From: Bacillus sp. UNC438CL73TsuS30
GTDB lineage: Bacteria > Bacillota > Bacilli > Bacillales > Cytobacillaceae
Reading direction: 5' to 3'
NCBI RefSeq assembly: GCF_000482325.1
Contig: NZ_KI535295.1
Location: forward strand, 1,103,060-1,167,059
DNA length: 64,000 bases
Shown piece by piece: positions 34,793-43,376 of the stretch. Position 1 is the first letter of the stretch, and every line of letters starts with the position of its first letter. The position numbers and the translations under genes were made by a program. The notes beneath the pieces are model-generated. The model saw only the letters and a list, made by a program, of their open reading frames with translations. It ran no database searches and was not told where the DNA came from.

Positions 34793-34886
34793 CGCAGATA
34801 TAAACTGTATTTACGCAGATAAATGGTCTAGGTACGCAGATAAAACCCGAAGTATCGCAGATAAAAGTCGTTTTTGCGCAGATAAA
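34793..34886 (+). repeat. Five 10-bp repeats at an exact 21-bp period
   Basis: CGCAGATA or CGCAGATAAA begins at 34793, 34814, 34835, 34856 and 34877, always 21 bp apart, with unrelated 11-bp spacers. It fills the 145-bp gap between the two flavoprotein genes. Confidence 0.9.
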
Positions 34887-34916
34887 TATAAAAAGTTTTT
34901 CAAAAGAGGGATAACC

Positions 34917-36104
34917 ATGAAAATACATTCAGAGGTTGTAATTATCGGGGGCGGAGTTATTGGGGCCGCGATTGCCTACTATACTTCGAAACTAGGATTC
35001 GAAGTGACGGTGATTGAAAAATATGAATTAGCCAGCGGTACCTCCTCCCGTTGTGACGGAAATATTTTAGCCATTGACAAAGACCCGGGATTTGATTCGG
35101 AAATGTCCCTACATAGTCAAAAATTAGTCCATGAATTAAGCGGGGAGCTGCCATCGAAGTTTGAATACCGTGCACCGGGAAGCATTCTTGTCTGTGAAAC
35201 GGAAGAAGAAATGATGGCCGCCGAAAAATGGGTGGATCGCCAAAATAAAACCGGAGTGCCCATGCGTCTGCTTGACCGGGAGGATATCAGACAGGATTCA
35301 GTCTACTTTGCCGACGATCTCTTAGGCGGATTGGAATGTCCCTCCGACTCAACCGTAAATCCGTATCTACTAACCTATGCATTATTTGAAGGTGCGCAAA
35401 AATTCGGTGCTAGGATCGTAAAAAATACCGAGGTTAGGGGCGTAAATAAAGTGTTGGCGGATGATATTTTTCATGTTTCAACATCAAATGGCGATTTCAC
35501 TGCTAAAAAAGTCGTCAATGCCGGTGGGATTTGGGCACCAATACTGGCTGAAATGGTTGGGGTAGAACTTCCCATCCAGCCGCGTAAGGGCCATATCATT
35601 GTAGCTTCTCGTAATCTCCCAATTGGACTCAGAAAAGTAATGGAATTTGGTTACCTGCTGTCCAAATTCGGCGGGGAGAGGAAGGTCGATGCTGAAACCG
35701 AAAAATACGGGGTAGCTTTGGTATTCGAACCAACTGTCAGTCAAAACTTTTTAATCGGAAGCAGCCGGCAATTTGTTGGTTTTGACACGAAAGTTGATAT
35801 GGATGTCGTCCATTGCATTGCACGGAGGGCCGTTCGATTTTATCCCAAATTGAAGGAAATGAATTTTATCCGGGCCTATGCAGGACTACGCCCATGGACT
35901 CCGGATCATTTACCAGTGATTTCTCATGTCGAGGAAGTTCCCGGTTACTATATTGCGGCGGGTCATGAAGGGGACGGTATTAGTCTTGCAGCAGTAACGG
36001 GCAAGTTGATTTCCGAAATGATAGAAGGGCGTGAAAAAACGATTATTCCTGTTGAACCGCTACGTCATGATCGGTTTACGCCTTCATTCACCCTTAAACA
36101 TTAG
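34917..36104 (+). CDS. D-amino-acid-oxidase-like FAD subunit of D-hydroxyproline dehydrogenase (HcnC-like)
   Basis: This 395-residue DAO-family flavoprotein has an N-terminal nucleotide-binding motif VVIIGGGVIGAAIAYYTSKLG and a C-terminal AYAGLRPWTPDHLPVI plus AAGHEGDGISLAAVTG, which close the FAD site. It is the catalytic subunit oxidising cis-4-hydroxy-D-proline to pyrroline-4-hydroxy-2-carboxylate. ATG 34917 follows AAGAGGGA. It lies after the 21-bp repeat array and before the two epimerase-type genes. Confidence 0.87.
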   Translation: MKIHSEVVIIGGGVIGAAIAYYTSKLGFEVTVIEKYELASGTSSRCDGNILAIDKDPGFDSEMSLHSQKLVHELSGELPSKFEYRAPGSILVCETEEEMMAAEKWVDRQNKTGVPMRLLDREDIRQDSVYFADDLLGGLECPSDSTVNPYLLTYALFEGAQKFGARIVKNTEVRGVNKVLADDIFHVSTSNGDFTAKKVVNAGGIWAPILAEMVGVELPIQPRKGHIIVASRNLPIGLRKVMEFGYLLSKFGGERKVDAETEKYGVALVFEPTVSQNFLIGSSRQFVGFDTKVDMDVVHCIARRAVRFYPKLKEMNFIRAYAGLRPWTPDHLPVISHVEEVPGYYIAAGHEGDGISLAAVTGKLISEMIEGREKTIIPVEPLRHDRFTPSFTLKH

Positions 36105-36120
36105 AAACGAGGTGGCATAG

Positions 36121-37146
36121 ATGATATCGGCGAAAAAAATGTTTACGACGATTGACACACATACCGGCGGGAACCCAACACGCACGGTAACGAGCGGTGT
36201 TCCAAAGCTGACTGGCAACACCATGTCAGAAAAAATGCTGCAAATGAAAAATGAATATGACTGGATTCGTAAATTTTTAATGAATGAACCACGGGGACAT
36301 GGGGTTATGTCGGGTGCATTACTAACTGACCCATGTCATCCTGATGCGGACATCGGTGTTATTTTTATCGAAACTGGCGGCTATCTACCGATGTGCGGAC
36401 ATGACACGATTGGCGTTTGTACCGCGTTAATTGAATCGGGAATGGTGGAGGCTGCTGAGCCGGTCACTTATATTACATTGGACACTCCGGCAGGGTTGGT
36501 CAAAACAGAGATCCTAGTAGAAAATGGCAAGGCAAAGCAGGTAACATTCCGAAATATAGATTCTTTTTTGTATAAATCACTAAAGGTTGAAGTAGAAGGT
36601 TTTGGTGAAATCGACTGTGATATTGCCTACGGCGGCAATTTTTACGGGATTTTGGACGCAAGGAAGCTAAATTTGGAACTTACCCCTTCAAATGCTTCTG
36701 AGATTATAGAAAAAGCAATTAGGATTCGGAAAACAATTAATCAGCAGAATGAAATTGTTCATCCTGTTTTTCCGTTTATCCGTGGCTTGACCCATATTGA
36801 ATTTTATACCGATCCGGTTCATCCGGATGCCGATTTGAAAAATACGGTTGTCGTCCCTCCGGGTGGAATTGACCGCTCTCCATGCGGAACGGGGACTTCA
36901 GCAAAATTAGCTGTACTGTTCAATAAAGGAGATTTGGCCGTAGGTGAAGAATTTGTTCATGAAAGCATCGTCGGTTCATTATTTAAGGCACGAATTTTGG
37001 AAAAAAGTGAAGTGCAGGGTTATCCGGCAGTCATTCCAGAAATAACCGGCTCGGCATGGGTGATGGGTTTCCATACATTCCTTTATAACGAAGAAGACGA
37101 ATTAAATGAGGGGTTTTTATTAATTCCTGCAGCGGAGGATCATTAA
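36121..37146 (+). CDS. Proline racemase family protein, probable 4-hydroxyproline 2-epimerase
   Basis: This 341-residue protein has both catalytic cysteines of the racemase type: Cys in YLPMCGHDTIGV (about residue 97) and in IDRSPCGTGTSA (about 261). The second is Thr in characterised trans-3-hydroxyproline dehydratases, so this is expected to epimerise rather than dehydrate. It should convert trans-4-hydroxy-L-proline to cis-4-hydroxy-D-proline, or be a proline racemase. GAGGTGG precedes ATG 36121. The next paralogue starts 13 bp downstream. Confidence 0.85.
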   Translation: MISAKKMFTTIDTHTGGNPTRTVTSGVPKLTGNTMSEKMLQMKNEYDWIRKFLMNEPRGHGVMSGALLTDPCHPDADIGVIFIETGGYLPMCGHDTIGVCTALIESGMVEAAEPVTYITLDTPAGLVKTEILVENGKAKQVTFRNIDSFLYKSLKVEVEGFGEIDCDIAYGGNFYGILDARKLNLELTPSNASEIIEKAIRIRKTINQQNEIVHPVFPFIRGLTHIEFYTDPVHPDADLKNTVVVPPGGIDRSPCGTGTSAKLAVLFNKGDLAVGEEFVHESIVGSLFKARILEKSEVQGYPAVIPEITGSAWVMGFHTFLYNEEDELNEGFLLIPAAEDH

Positions 37147-37159
37147 GGGGGAGAGATCG

Positions 37160-38164
37160 GTGAAGTTTACGAAGCATTTTTCAACCGTTGATATGCACAC
37201 GGGCGGCGAGCCATTTCGAATCATTACATCAGGTGTTCCCTTTTTAAAAGGGGATACTATTTTGGAAAAACGTGCTTTTTTTAAAAATTATTACGATGAG
37301 GTTCGTCGGGTGTTGATGTTTGAACCAAGGGGCCATCACGGGATGTATGGCTGCGTAATCACTCCGCCGGAACGGGAGGATTCCAATTTCGGTATTCTAT
37401 TTATGCATAATGAAGGGCTTAGTACGATGTGCGGACATGGAACGATTGCTGCTGTAACATACGCCATTGAAAGCGGACTGGTTGAGGCAACGGGTGAGGA
37501 AACACGTGTGGTAATCGACAGCCCCGCCGGGAAGCTGACAGCCTATGCCCAGTGTGAGGGAACAAAAGTAAAGTCCGTATCCTTTGAAAATGTTCCATCC
37601 TTTGTTTTTATGGAAAACTACCCTGTAGTGGTAGATGGAAAAAATATTTTGGTTGATATTGCTTATGGTGGTGCATTTTATGCCATTGTCGATGCCAATG
37701 AATTTGGCCAGAAGGTAGATATTGACCATCTCGCAGCATTACAAAAAATTGGTATGGAGATTAAGCGTAAAATTGAATCGTCCATTGAGGTTGTTCACCC
37801 ATTTGAAAAGGATATAAACGGAATCTACGGTGTTATTTTTACAGATGAACCCACGCTTGAAAATTCCGATTCACGCAATGTAACGATTTTTGCCGATGGA
37901 CAGATTGACCGTTCCCCATGTGGAAGCGGGACGGGTGCACGTGTAGCGCTTTTGAAGCAAAAAAGCCTGCTTCAAAAAGGACAGCAATTTGTCCATGAAA
38001 GTATTGTAAACAGTCAATTTGTCGCGGAAATAATTGAAGAAACTGAATTCGGTCCATATTCAGCAGTCATTCCGAAAATTACGGGTAACGCCTTTATTAC
38101 CGGCATGCACCAGTTTGTTGTTGATCCAACAGACCCATTAAGTGGTGGTTTTTTAATAGGATAG
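37160..38164 (+). CDS. Second proline racemase family protein
   Basis: This 334-residue paralogue of the preceding enzyme starts at GTG behind GGGGGAGAG. It also has a Cys/Cys pair, LSTMCGHGTIAA (about residue 95) and IDRSPCGSGTGA (about 253). Because a pyrroline-2-carboxylate reductase follows, one of the two might be the trans-3-hydroxy-L-proline dehydratase, but the usual Thr is absent from both. Calls such as 4-hydroxyproline epimerase for one and a different proline substrate for the other remain open. Confidence 0.82.
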   Translation: MKFTKHFSTVDMHTGGEPFRIITSGVPFLKGDTILEKRAFFKNYYDEVRRVLMFEPRGHHGMYGCVITPPEREDSNFGILFMHNEGLSTMCGHGTIAAVTYAIESGLVEATGEETRVVIDSPAGKLTAYAQCEGTKVKSVSFENVPSFVFMENYPVVVDGKNILVDIAYGGAFYAIVDANEFGQKVDIDHLAALQKIGMEIKRKIESSIEVVHPFEKDINGIYGVIFTDEPTLENSDSRNVTIFADGQIDRSPCGSGTGARVALLKQKSLLQKGQQFVHESIVNSQFVAEIIEETEFGPYSAVIPKITGNAFITGMHQFVVDPTDPLSGGFLIG

Positions 38165-38198
38165 AGGCTGTTTGAATTGGAAGAAATGGAGGTAGAGG

Positions 38199-39182
38199 AT
38201 GTTAGTTATAAGTGAAGAAGAAATAAAAAAAGCGGTTACCATGGAAGATGTGATGAAAGCTGTAGAGGTGGCACTTGTTGAATATTCAGAGGGAAGAACA
38301 GTTACACCGGTTCGCACGGCAATTAGCACTTCTCAAACAGAGGGAACGGCCTTGTTCATGCCATCTTTAGTGGAATCCGGAGGTGGTCTAGGGGTTAAAT
38401 TCGTCTCCGTTTTTCCAAAAAATAAAGACAAAACCATTTACGGTGTCATGGTTTTATCCGATGTAGAAACCGGGGAGCCGTTAGCTTTAATGGAATCTTC
38501 TTCCTTAACGGTTTTGAGAACTGGTGCTGCTTCCGGTCTGGCAACGAAGTATCTTGCTAAAGAGGATGCGTTGGTGCTGGGGGTGATTGGTACCGGGAGC
38601 CAGGCAAGAGGATTGATTGAAGCGATTTTACATGTTCGGCCTTCAATTAGGGAAATTCGTTTATATAATCGAACAAAGTCAAAAGCATCTGTATTGGCAG
38701 AGGAATTAAAGGCTCGCTACCAGGAGCAGTGTCCGGAGATTGTTATTGCGGACGAAGCAGATGAGGCAGTAAGGGCTGCTGATATTATTGTAACGGCGAC
38801 TACTTCCGAAAGGCCGGTTTTTTCCGCTGAGAGTGTTGCGCTCGGTGTACATATTAACGGGGTGGGATCCTTTAAGCCAAGTATGCAGGAAATACCAACT
38901 GAAATTATTACAAGTGCTGCAAAAGTGGTAGTCGAAGCCAAGGAAGCTGCATTGGAGGAATGTGGTGATTTAATTAATCCAATTGAAGCCGGACTTTTTC
39001 AAGCAGATGATCTTTATGGAGAATTGGGCGAAATCATTAATGGTATGAGAACTGGAAGAGAATCGAATGAAGAAATTACCGTTTTTAAATCAGTAGGTTT
39101 AGCAGCGATGGATGTGGTCGTCGCTAAGACGATTTATGATAAAGCTTTGGAACTGGGGATCGGTCAAAAAGTAAAACTTTAA
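38199..39182 (+). CDS. Ornithine cyclodeaminase family, probable delta1-pyrroline-2-carboxylate reductase
   Basis: This 327-residue protein of the ornithine cyclodeaminase/mu-crystallin family has the nucleotide-binding motif LGVIGTGSQARGLIEAI (about residues 126-142) and TALFMPSL near the active site. In hydroxyproline pathways this family reduces pyrroline-2-carboxylate, from 3-hydroxyproline dehydration, to L-proline with NAD(P)H. That fits the aconitase X genes of the island. GGAGGTAGAGG precedes the ATG. Confidence 0.85.
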   Translation: MLVISEEEIKKAVTMEDVMKAVEVALVEYSEGRTVTPVRTAISTSQTEGTALFMPSLVESGGGLGVKFVSVFPKNKDKTIYGVMVLSDVETGEPLALMESSSLTVLRTGAASGLATKYLAKEDALVLGVIGTGSQARGLIEAILHVRPSIREIRLYNRTKSKASVLAEELKARYQEQCPEIVIADEADEAVRAADIIVTATTSERPVFSAESVALGVHINGVGSFKPSMQEIPTEIITSAAKVVVEAKEAALEECGDLINPIEAGLFQADDLYGELGEIINGMRTGRESNEEITVFKSVGLAAMDVVVAKTIYDKALELGIGQKVKL

Positions 39183-39208
39183 TATTTTAATAGGTGGTGT
39201 TTTTGGGT

Positions 39209-40675
39209 ATGCAAACCGAGGTTTTTACAAAAACATATTTTAATTATATTAATGGGGAATGGGTGGAAAGTGAATCAGGCGAGGTGATTAAAAGTATCAG
39301 TCCGGCGAACCGCTTTGAAGTGGTCGGAAAGGTGCAAAAATCAACACTTACCGATTTAAAAGCGGCTGTTAACGCAGCAAAAGTAGCAAAAAAATCCTGG
39401 TGGAAGCTAGGTGGTCCTTCAAGGGGGAATTTTTTGTTTAAAGTAGCCGACATTTTGGAGGCAAACCTAGATGACATCGCCGAGACGATGACACGGGAAA
39501 TGGGAAAAACCCTGCTGGAAGCAAAAGGGGAAACCGCTCGTGGTGTAGCAATCTTGCGCTATTATGCAGGGGAAGGGATGCGCAAATCCGGAGATGTTAT
39601 CCCATCATCTGATAGCGGTGCGTTAATGTTTACTACCAGGGCTCCATTAGGGGTGGTTGGGGTGATTACACCTTGGAATTTCCCTGTGGCGATACCGATT
39701 TGGAAGATTGCACCTGCCTTGATATACGGGAACACAGTTGTTTTTAAACCGGCATCAGAAGCTGCGGTAACAGCGGCAAAAATGGTGGAGTGTTTTGAGA
39801 AAGCGGGGCTGCCAAAGGGTGTATTAAATTTCGTGACGGGCTCAGGCTCAATGATTGGAAATGGACTCATTGAACATTCTGATATCAATGGAATTACGTT
39901 TACAGGATCTTCAGCAACTGGGAAAAGAGTTGGCCAAGGGGCCGTTGCCCGCGGTGCGAAATTCCAGCTTGAAATGGGCGGGAAGAACCCGGTGATTGTC
40001 GCAGAGGATGCCGATTTGGAGAAAGCAGTGGACGCTGTTATTAGTGGGGGGCTGAAATCAACCGGCCAAAAATGCACCTGCACGAGCCGGGTGATTGTAC
40101 ACGAAAAGGTGTATGATGTGTTTAAGGAATTGTTATTGGAGAAGGTTCGCGGTATTAAGGTTGGGGACGGTCTTTCTGAAGGTACCTGGATGGGACCTTG
40201 TGCGAGTGAGAGCCAGTTAAATACCGTTAAGTATTATATTAAAGTGGCAAAGAAGGAAGGCGCCGTCTTGCTTTGCGGGGGTGATCAGCCTGTTGATCCG
40301 GGGTTGAAGGATGGTTTTTATATCAATCCATCCATTTTTGAGGGTGTTACCACGGATATGGCGATTGCGCAGGAAGAGATTTTTGGGCCAGTGCTAGCGT
40401 TAATCAAAGTAGATTCTCTGGAAAAAGCGATTGAAATCGCCAATGATTCAGAATACGGATTAAGTGCATCCATCTTTACCACCAATATTGGCAAAATGCT
40501 AACGTTTATTGATGATATGGAAGCGGGCTTGGTGAGGATCAATGCCGAAAGTGCCGGCGTCGAACTTCAAGCCCCATTCGGCGGAATGAAATCCTCCTCC
40601 TCCGGCTCACGCGAACAAGGCGAAGCCGCCAAAGAATTCTTCACCGCCATCAAAACTGTGTTCGTAAAAGGATAA
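39209..40675 (+). CDS. Aldehyde dehydrogenase, probable 2-oxoglutarate semialdehyde dehydrogenase
   Basis: This protein of about 488 residues is a full-length NAD(P)-dependent aldehyde dehydrogenase. It shows [30 protein letters not shown], the general base Glu in LEMGGKNP and the nucleophile Cys in GQKCTCTSR. As the last gene of the hydroxyproline island it should oxidise 2,5-dioxopentanoate to 2-oxoglutarate. The start is uncertain: ATG 39209 is preferred, with AGGTGG about 11 bp upstream; GTG 39194 and TTG 39203 are possible. Confidence 0.88.
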   Translation: MQTEVFTKTYFNYINGEWVESESGEVIKSISPANRFEVVGKVQKSTLTDLKAAVNAAKVAKKSWWKLGGPSRGNFLFKVADILEANLDDIAETMTREMGKTLLEAKGETARGVAILRYYAGEGMRKSGDVIPSSDSGALMFTTRAPLGVVGVITPWNFPVAIPIWKIAPALIYGNTVVFKPASEAAVTAAKMVECFEKAGLPKGVLNFVTGSGSMIGNGLIEHSDINGITFTGSSATGKRVGQGAVARGAKFQLEMGGKNPVIVAEDADLEKAVDAVISGGLKSTGQKCTCTSRVIVHEKVYDVFKELLLEKVRGIKVGDGLSEGTWMGPCASESQLNTVKYYIKVAKKEGAVLLCGGDQPVDPGLKDGFYINPSIFEGVTTDMAIAQEEIFGPVLALIKVDSLEKAIEIANDSEYGLSASIFTTNIGKMLTFIDDMEAGLVRINAESAGVELQAPFGGMKSSSSGSREQGEAAKEFFTAIKTVFVKG

Positions 40676-40690
40676 AAAGATGGCAAAAAA

Positions 40691-40745
40691 GGTGACAGGC
40701 ACCGCCCGTGGACAAATCGGCAGTTTTGTCCGTTGTGGGTGGACG
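40691..40745 (+). repeat. Interspersed palindromic element, subtype A (copy 6)
   Basis: GGTGACAGGCACCGCCCGTG, then TTTTGTCCGTTGTGGGTGGAC, 15 bp after the aldehyde dehydrogenase stop. Confidence 0.8.
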
Positions 40746-40769
40746 GTAAATCATGTATAAACAAAAATA

Positions 40770-40824
40770 AAACCAAGGTTATGAGTTGACTATTTCGTCA
40801 TTTCACAACCTTGGTTTGTTTTGC
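40770..40824. terminator. Bidirectional terminator
   Basis: AAACCAAGGTTATGA pairs with TCACAACCTTGGTTT. It is followed by GTTTTG on the plus strand and TATTTTTG on the minus strand, and serves the hydroxyproline island and the convergent spore gene. Confidence 0.75.
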
Positions 40825-40863
40825 TATACAAGATAGCTTGTCTAAAAACAGCCCGTTAAAAGT

Positions 40864-41088
40864 TTAGTAGAAAGTAGGATATGAAGTTCCAGGTGGTCTC
40901 CATGAAGGAGTCCCATAATAACCATAGGCAGGATTGTGTTGCTGAGTATTTGGCATGAAATGGTTGTGAGGATAGGATTGAGGATTGGAATGATGATGGT
41001 GTGAGTGACTATGGATATGATGGTTGTATTGTGCCATACATGCTCCAGGTTGTCCAGGATGTGGTCCTGTTGTAATATTTTGAGTCAA
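40864..41088 (-). CDS. Small His/Tyr/Pro-rich protein, probable spore coat component
   Basis: This 74-residue protein is rich in His (HSHSHHHH), Asn, Pro and Tyr and ends TSYPTFY. I recognise no named family, but such compositions are common in spore coat proteins. The start is probably TTG 41088: AAAGAGGTG lies 6 bp upstream, inside the frame, so the ATG at 41106 would sit before the ribosome-binding site. A SigK-like promoter upstream supports late mother-cell expression. Confidence 0.6.
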   Translation of the reverse strand: MTQNITTGPHPGQPGACMAQYNHHIHSHSHHHHSNPQSYPHNHFMPNTQQHNPAYGYYGTPSWRPPGTSYPTFY

Positions 41089-41120
41089 TTGCTGCACCTC
41101 TTTCATATTGTAATATCCCT

Positions 41121-41150
41121 TATAGTATGAAGCTAATTAAATTTTGTTAC
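41121..41150 (-). promoter_or_regulatory. Candidate SigK promoter
   Basis: On the minus strand, an AC-containing -35 (GTAACA), a 16-base spacer and CATACTATA match the SigK pattern AC-N16/17-CATANNNTA, 33 bp before the His-rich gene start. Confidence 0.55.
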
Positions 41151-41156
41151 AAAAAG

Positions 41157-41190
41157 AGAGCGGAGCTTGGTTTCCAAGCTCCGCCCCCTT
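41157..41190. terminator. Bidirectional terminator at the dicarboxylate symporter 3' end
   Basis: GCGGAGCTTGG pairs with CCAAGCTCCGC, followed by CCCCCTTTTTT on the plus strand and TCTCTTTTTG on the minus strand. Confidence 0.8.
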
Positions 41191-41192
41191 TT

Positions 41193-42452
41193 TTATGCGC
41201 TGATAGTTACATCAGCTTCTTCTTTTTCACCTAGCGGGTGGAATTCCTTTTCCATTTTGGATACGACGACTGTTGCTACACCGTTTCCGATTAGGTTGGT
41301 GATGGCACGTGCTTCGGACATGAAGCGGTCGACACCTAGTAGAAGGGCAATTCCTTCAACCGGTATAACCGGAAACGCTGATAGGGTAGCGGCTAGGGTA
41401 ATGAAACCTGAACCAGTTACACCTGCTGCCCCTTTTGAAGTCAGCATTAAAATTCCCAGTAAAGTGATTTGATGCCAGATCGTAATATCTACATGATAAG
41501 CTTGTGCGATAAAGATAGCTGCCATTGAAAGGTAGATAGCAGTACCGTCTAAGTTAAATGAATATCCAGTTGGAACAACAAGACCTACAACAGACTTGGA
41601 ACAGCCATATTTTTCAAGACGTTCCATCATTCTTGGTAATGCAGATTCAGAAGAAGAAGTACCTAATACCAATAAAATTTCTTCTTTAATATAAGCGATG
41701 AATTTTAAAATATTAAAGCCGTAAAACTTTGCAACAGCTCCTAAAACAAAGACGATAAAGATAAACATCGTCAAGTACACGCTTCCCATTAATTTACCAA
41801 GCGAAACTAATGAGCCAAGACCAAAATTACCAATCGTATATGCCATTGCCCCAAATGCTGCAACCGGTGAAAACTTCATGACAATATTAACAATTTTAAA
41901 GAAGATTTCAGTTAAATCTTCAAACAACGTAACAACTCGCTTGCCTTTTTCGCCAAACGATGCAAGCGCTATCCCAAAAAGAACAGAGAAGAACAGGATT
42001 GGCAAGAGTTGGCCATTTGCCATAGCGGCAACAAAATTATCTGGAATAATTCCTAAAATAAACTCGACAAATCCATGACTGCTTTCTTTGGCTTGCTCTG
42101 TAAATTGTGCAACATCACTAGCTTTTGCACCATGTGTATCAAAACCGGAACCAGGCTTAAGGATATTGACAAGCAATAAACCAATTCCTAATGCGATAGT
42201 CGAAATAATTTCAAAATAGAGGAGGGCTTTACCACCAATTCGGCCAACCTTTTTCAAATCTCCCATATTTCCAATTCCAATGACAATCGTAAAAAAGACA
42301 ATTGGAGCGATAACCATTTTAATTAGTTTAATAAAAATATCCGCTAAAACCTTTAATTCTGCCCCGAATTTCGGAAACAAGAACCCAACAATAATTCCGA
42401 TAAGAATACCTGTCAAAACTTGAACCGTTAAATTTTTAAAATTAATCTTCAT
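41193..42452 (-). CDS. Dicarboxylate/amino acid:cation symporter (DctA/GltP family)
   Basis: This 419-residue DAACS-family transporter has about eight helices plus re-entrant loops. [20 protein letters not shown], the TM7 motif [19 protein letters not shown] and the late [19 protein letters not shown] are diagnostic. Regulation by the adjacent DctS/DctR-like pair suggests C4-dicarboxylates such as malate, fumarate and succinate (Bacillus DctP). ATG 42452 (MKINFKN) follows AGGGGTG; the upstream extension lacks support. It is transcribed divergently from the regulator. Confidence 0.88.
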   Translation of the reverse strand: MKINFKNLTVQVLTGILIGIIVGFLFPKFGAELKVLADIFIKLIKMVIAPIVFFTIVIGIGNMGDLKKVGRIGGKALLYFEIISTIALGIGLLLVNILKPGSGFDTHGAKASDVAQFTEQAKESSHGFVEFILGIIPDNFVAAMANGQLLPILFFSVLFGIALASFGEKGKRVVTLFEDLTEIFFKIVNIVMKFSPVAAFGAMAYTIGNFGLGSLVSLGKLMGSVYLTMFIFIVFVLGAVAKFYGFNILKFIAYIKEEILLVLGTSSSESALPRMMERLEKYGCSKSVVGLVVPTGYSFNLDGTAIYLSMAAIFIAQAYHVDITIWHQITLLGILMLTSKGAAGVTGSGFITLAATLSAFPVIPVEGIALLLGVDRFMSEARAITNLIGNGVATVVVSKMEKEFHPLGEKEEADVTISA

Positions 42453-42536
42453 CCTCTTACACCCCTTTTTAAATTTTGTTATCGCTTTCATCCCATCTAT
42501 CTACATGATAAGAGAAAATTCAGAAAAGATTATATT

Positions 42537-42560
42537 TTGGTCATATTGGTCTTATTGGTC
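42537..42560. promoter_or_regulatory. Three 9-bp-phased TTGGTC repeats, candidate DctR-type operator
   Basis: TTGGTC occurs at 42537, 42546 and 42555, exactly 9 bp apart, in the space between the divergent symporter and response regulator genes. CitB/DcuR-family regulators bind such AT-rich direct repeats near target promoters. Binding is inferred. Confidence 0.5.
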
Positions 42561-42667
42561 CTTTTGTTATCTAAAAATTCTTGGAAATAGTGTTTATTCA
42601 ATTTACTATATTGATACAATAGGTGATGATAGTAATAGATTAAATTTAAAAAACAGGGGGAACTGTG

Positions 42668-43345
42668 TTGTTTCCATTTAAGGTAATTTTAGTAGAAGAT
42701 GATCCAATGGTTCGAGAAGTTCACCGCCAGTTTATTGAGAGAATTGAAGGATTTACAATCATCGGGACTGCTACAAACGGGCTTGAGGGACTTGCATTAA
42801 TAAAAGAATCAAAACCAGACTTGGCCATAATCGATATTTACATGCCCCATCTAAATGGCTTGGAAATGGTGAGAGAATTACGGTCAGAAGATTTATTGGT
42901 CGATGTGATTGCGATAACGGCCGCGAATGATATTGAAACCGTTCACCGCGTCCTTCAGCAGGGGGCCGTTGACTATATTATGAAACCCTTTACGTTTGAG
43001 AGAATTAAAATATCTCTAGAAAACTATAAAGGATATCGCATGAAGTTAAAGGAAAAAGATGCCCTGGGACAGGATGAGTTAGATCAGCTGTTATTTTTAA
43101 AAAATCGAGAAGAACAGGAAATGGAGAATCTGCCGAAAGGGTTAAATCCGAATACGTTAATCAAAATTACAAGCTACCTTTCACTCCAAAAAACACCTGT
43201 TTCTGCTGAAGAAGTAGCTGAAGGGATTGGAATTGCCCGGGTAACAGCACGTAGGTACCTCGATTTTTTAGAAAAAGAGGGGAAAGTGAAAATTCATGTT
43301 CACTATGGAGGAGTAGGTAGACCGGTAAACCGGTATGGAATTTAA
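42668..43345 (+). CDS. CitB/DctR-type response regulator
   Basis: This protein of about 225 residues has a receiver domain (acidic VEDD, phosphoacceptor Asp in LAIIDIYMPHLNG, Lys in IMKPF) and a C-terminal helix-turn-helix (IARVTARRYLDFL) of the CitT/DctR type. It is closely similar in layout to the regulator at 19171. TTG 42668 is preferred by spacing from GGGGGA; GTG 42665 is adjacent. The kinase gene follows, and the target is probably the divergent dicarboxylate symporter. Confidence 0.88.
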   Translation: MFPFKVILVEDDPMVREVHRQFIERIEGFTIIGTATNGLEGLALIKESKPDLAIIDIYMPHLNGLEMVRELRSEDLLVDVIAITAANDIETVHRVLQQGAVDYIMKPFTFERIKISLENYKGYRMKLKEKDALGQDELDQLLFLKNREEQEMENLPKGLNPNTLIKITSYLSLQKTPVSAEEVAEGIGIARVTARRYLDFLEKEGKVKIHVHYGGVGRPVNRYGI

Positions 43346-43376
43346 AATAACTAAGGCTTGAGAAGGAGAGAACATC

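Noticed and set aside
34793-34886. CRISPR array
   Set aside because: Units are 10 bp with 11-bp spacers, far shorter than CRISPR repeats and spacers, and no cas gene is present.
34719-34928. Minus-strand frame of 69 codons with repeated FIC heptads
   Set aside because: The periodicity comes from the 21-bp DNA repeat array. The frame runs into flanking genes and has no convincing ribosome-binding site.
36121-38164. Assignment of one paralogue as trans-3-hydroxyproline dehydratase
   Set aside because: Both have Cys at the second catalytic position, where that enzyme class has Thr, so this is not called as such.
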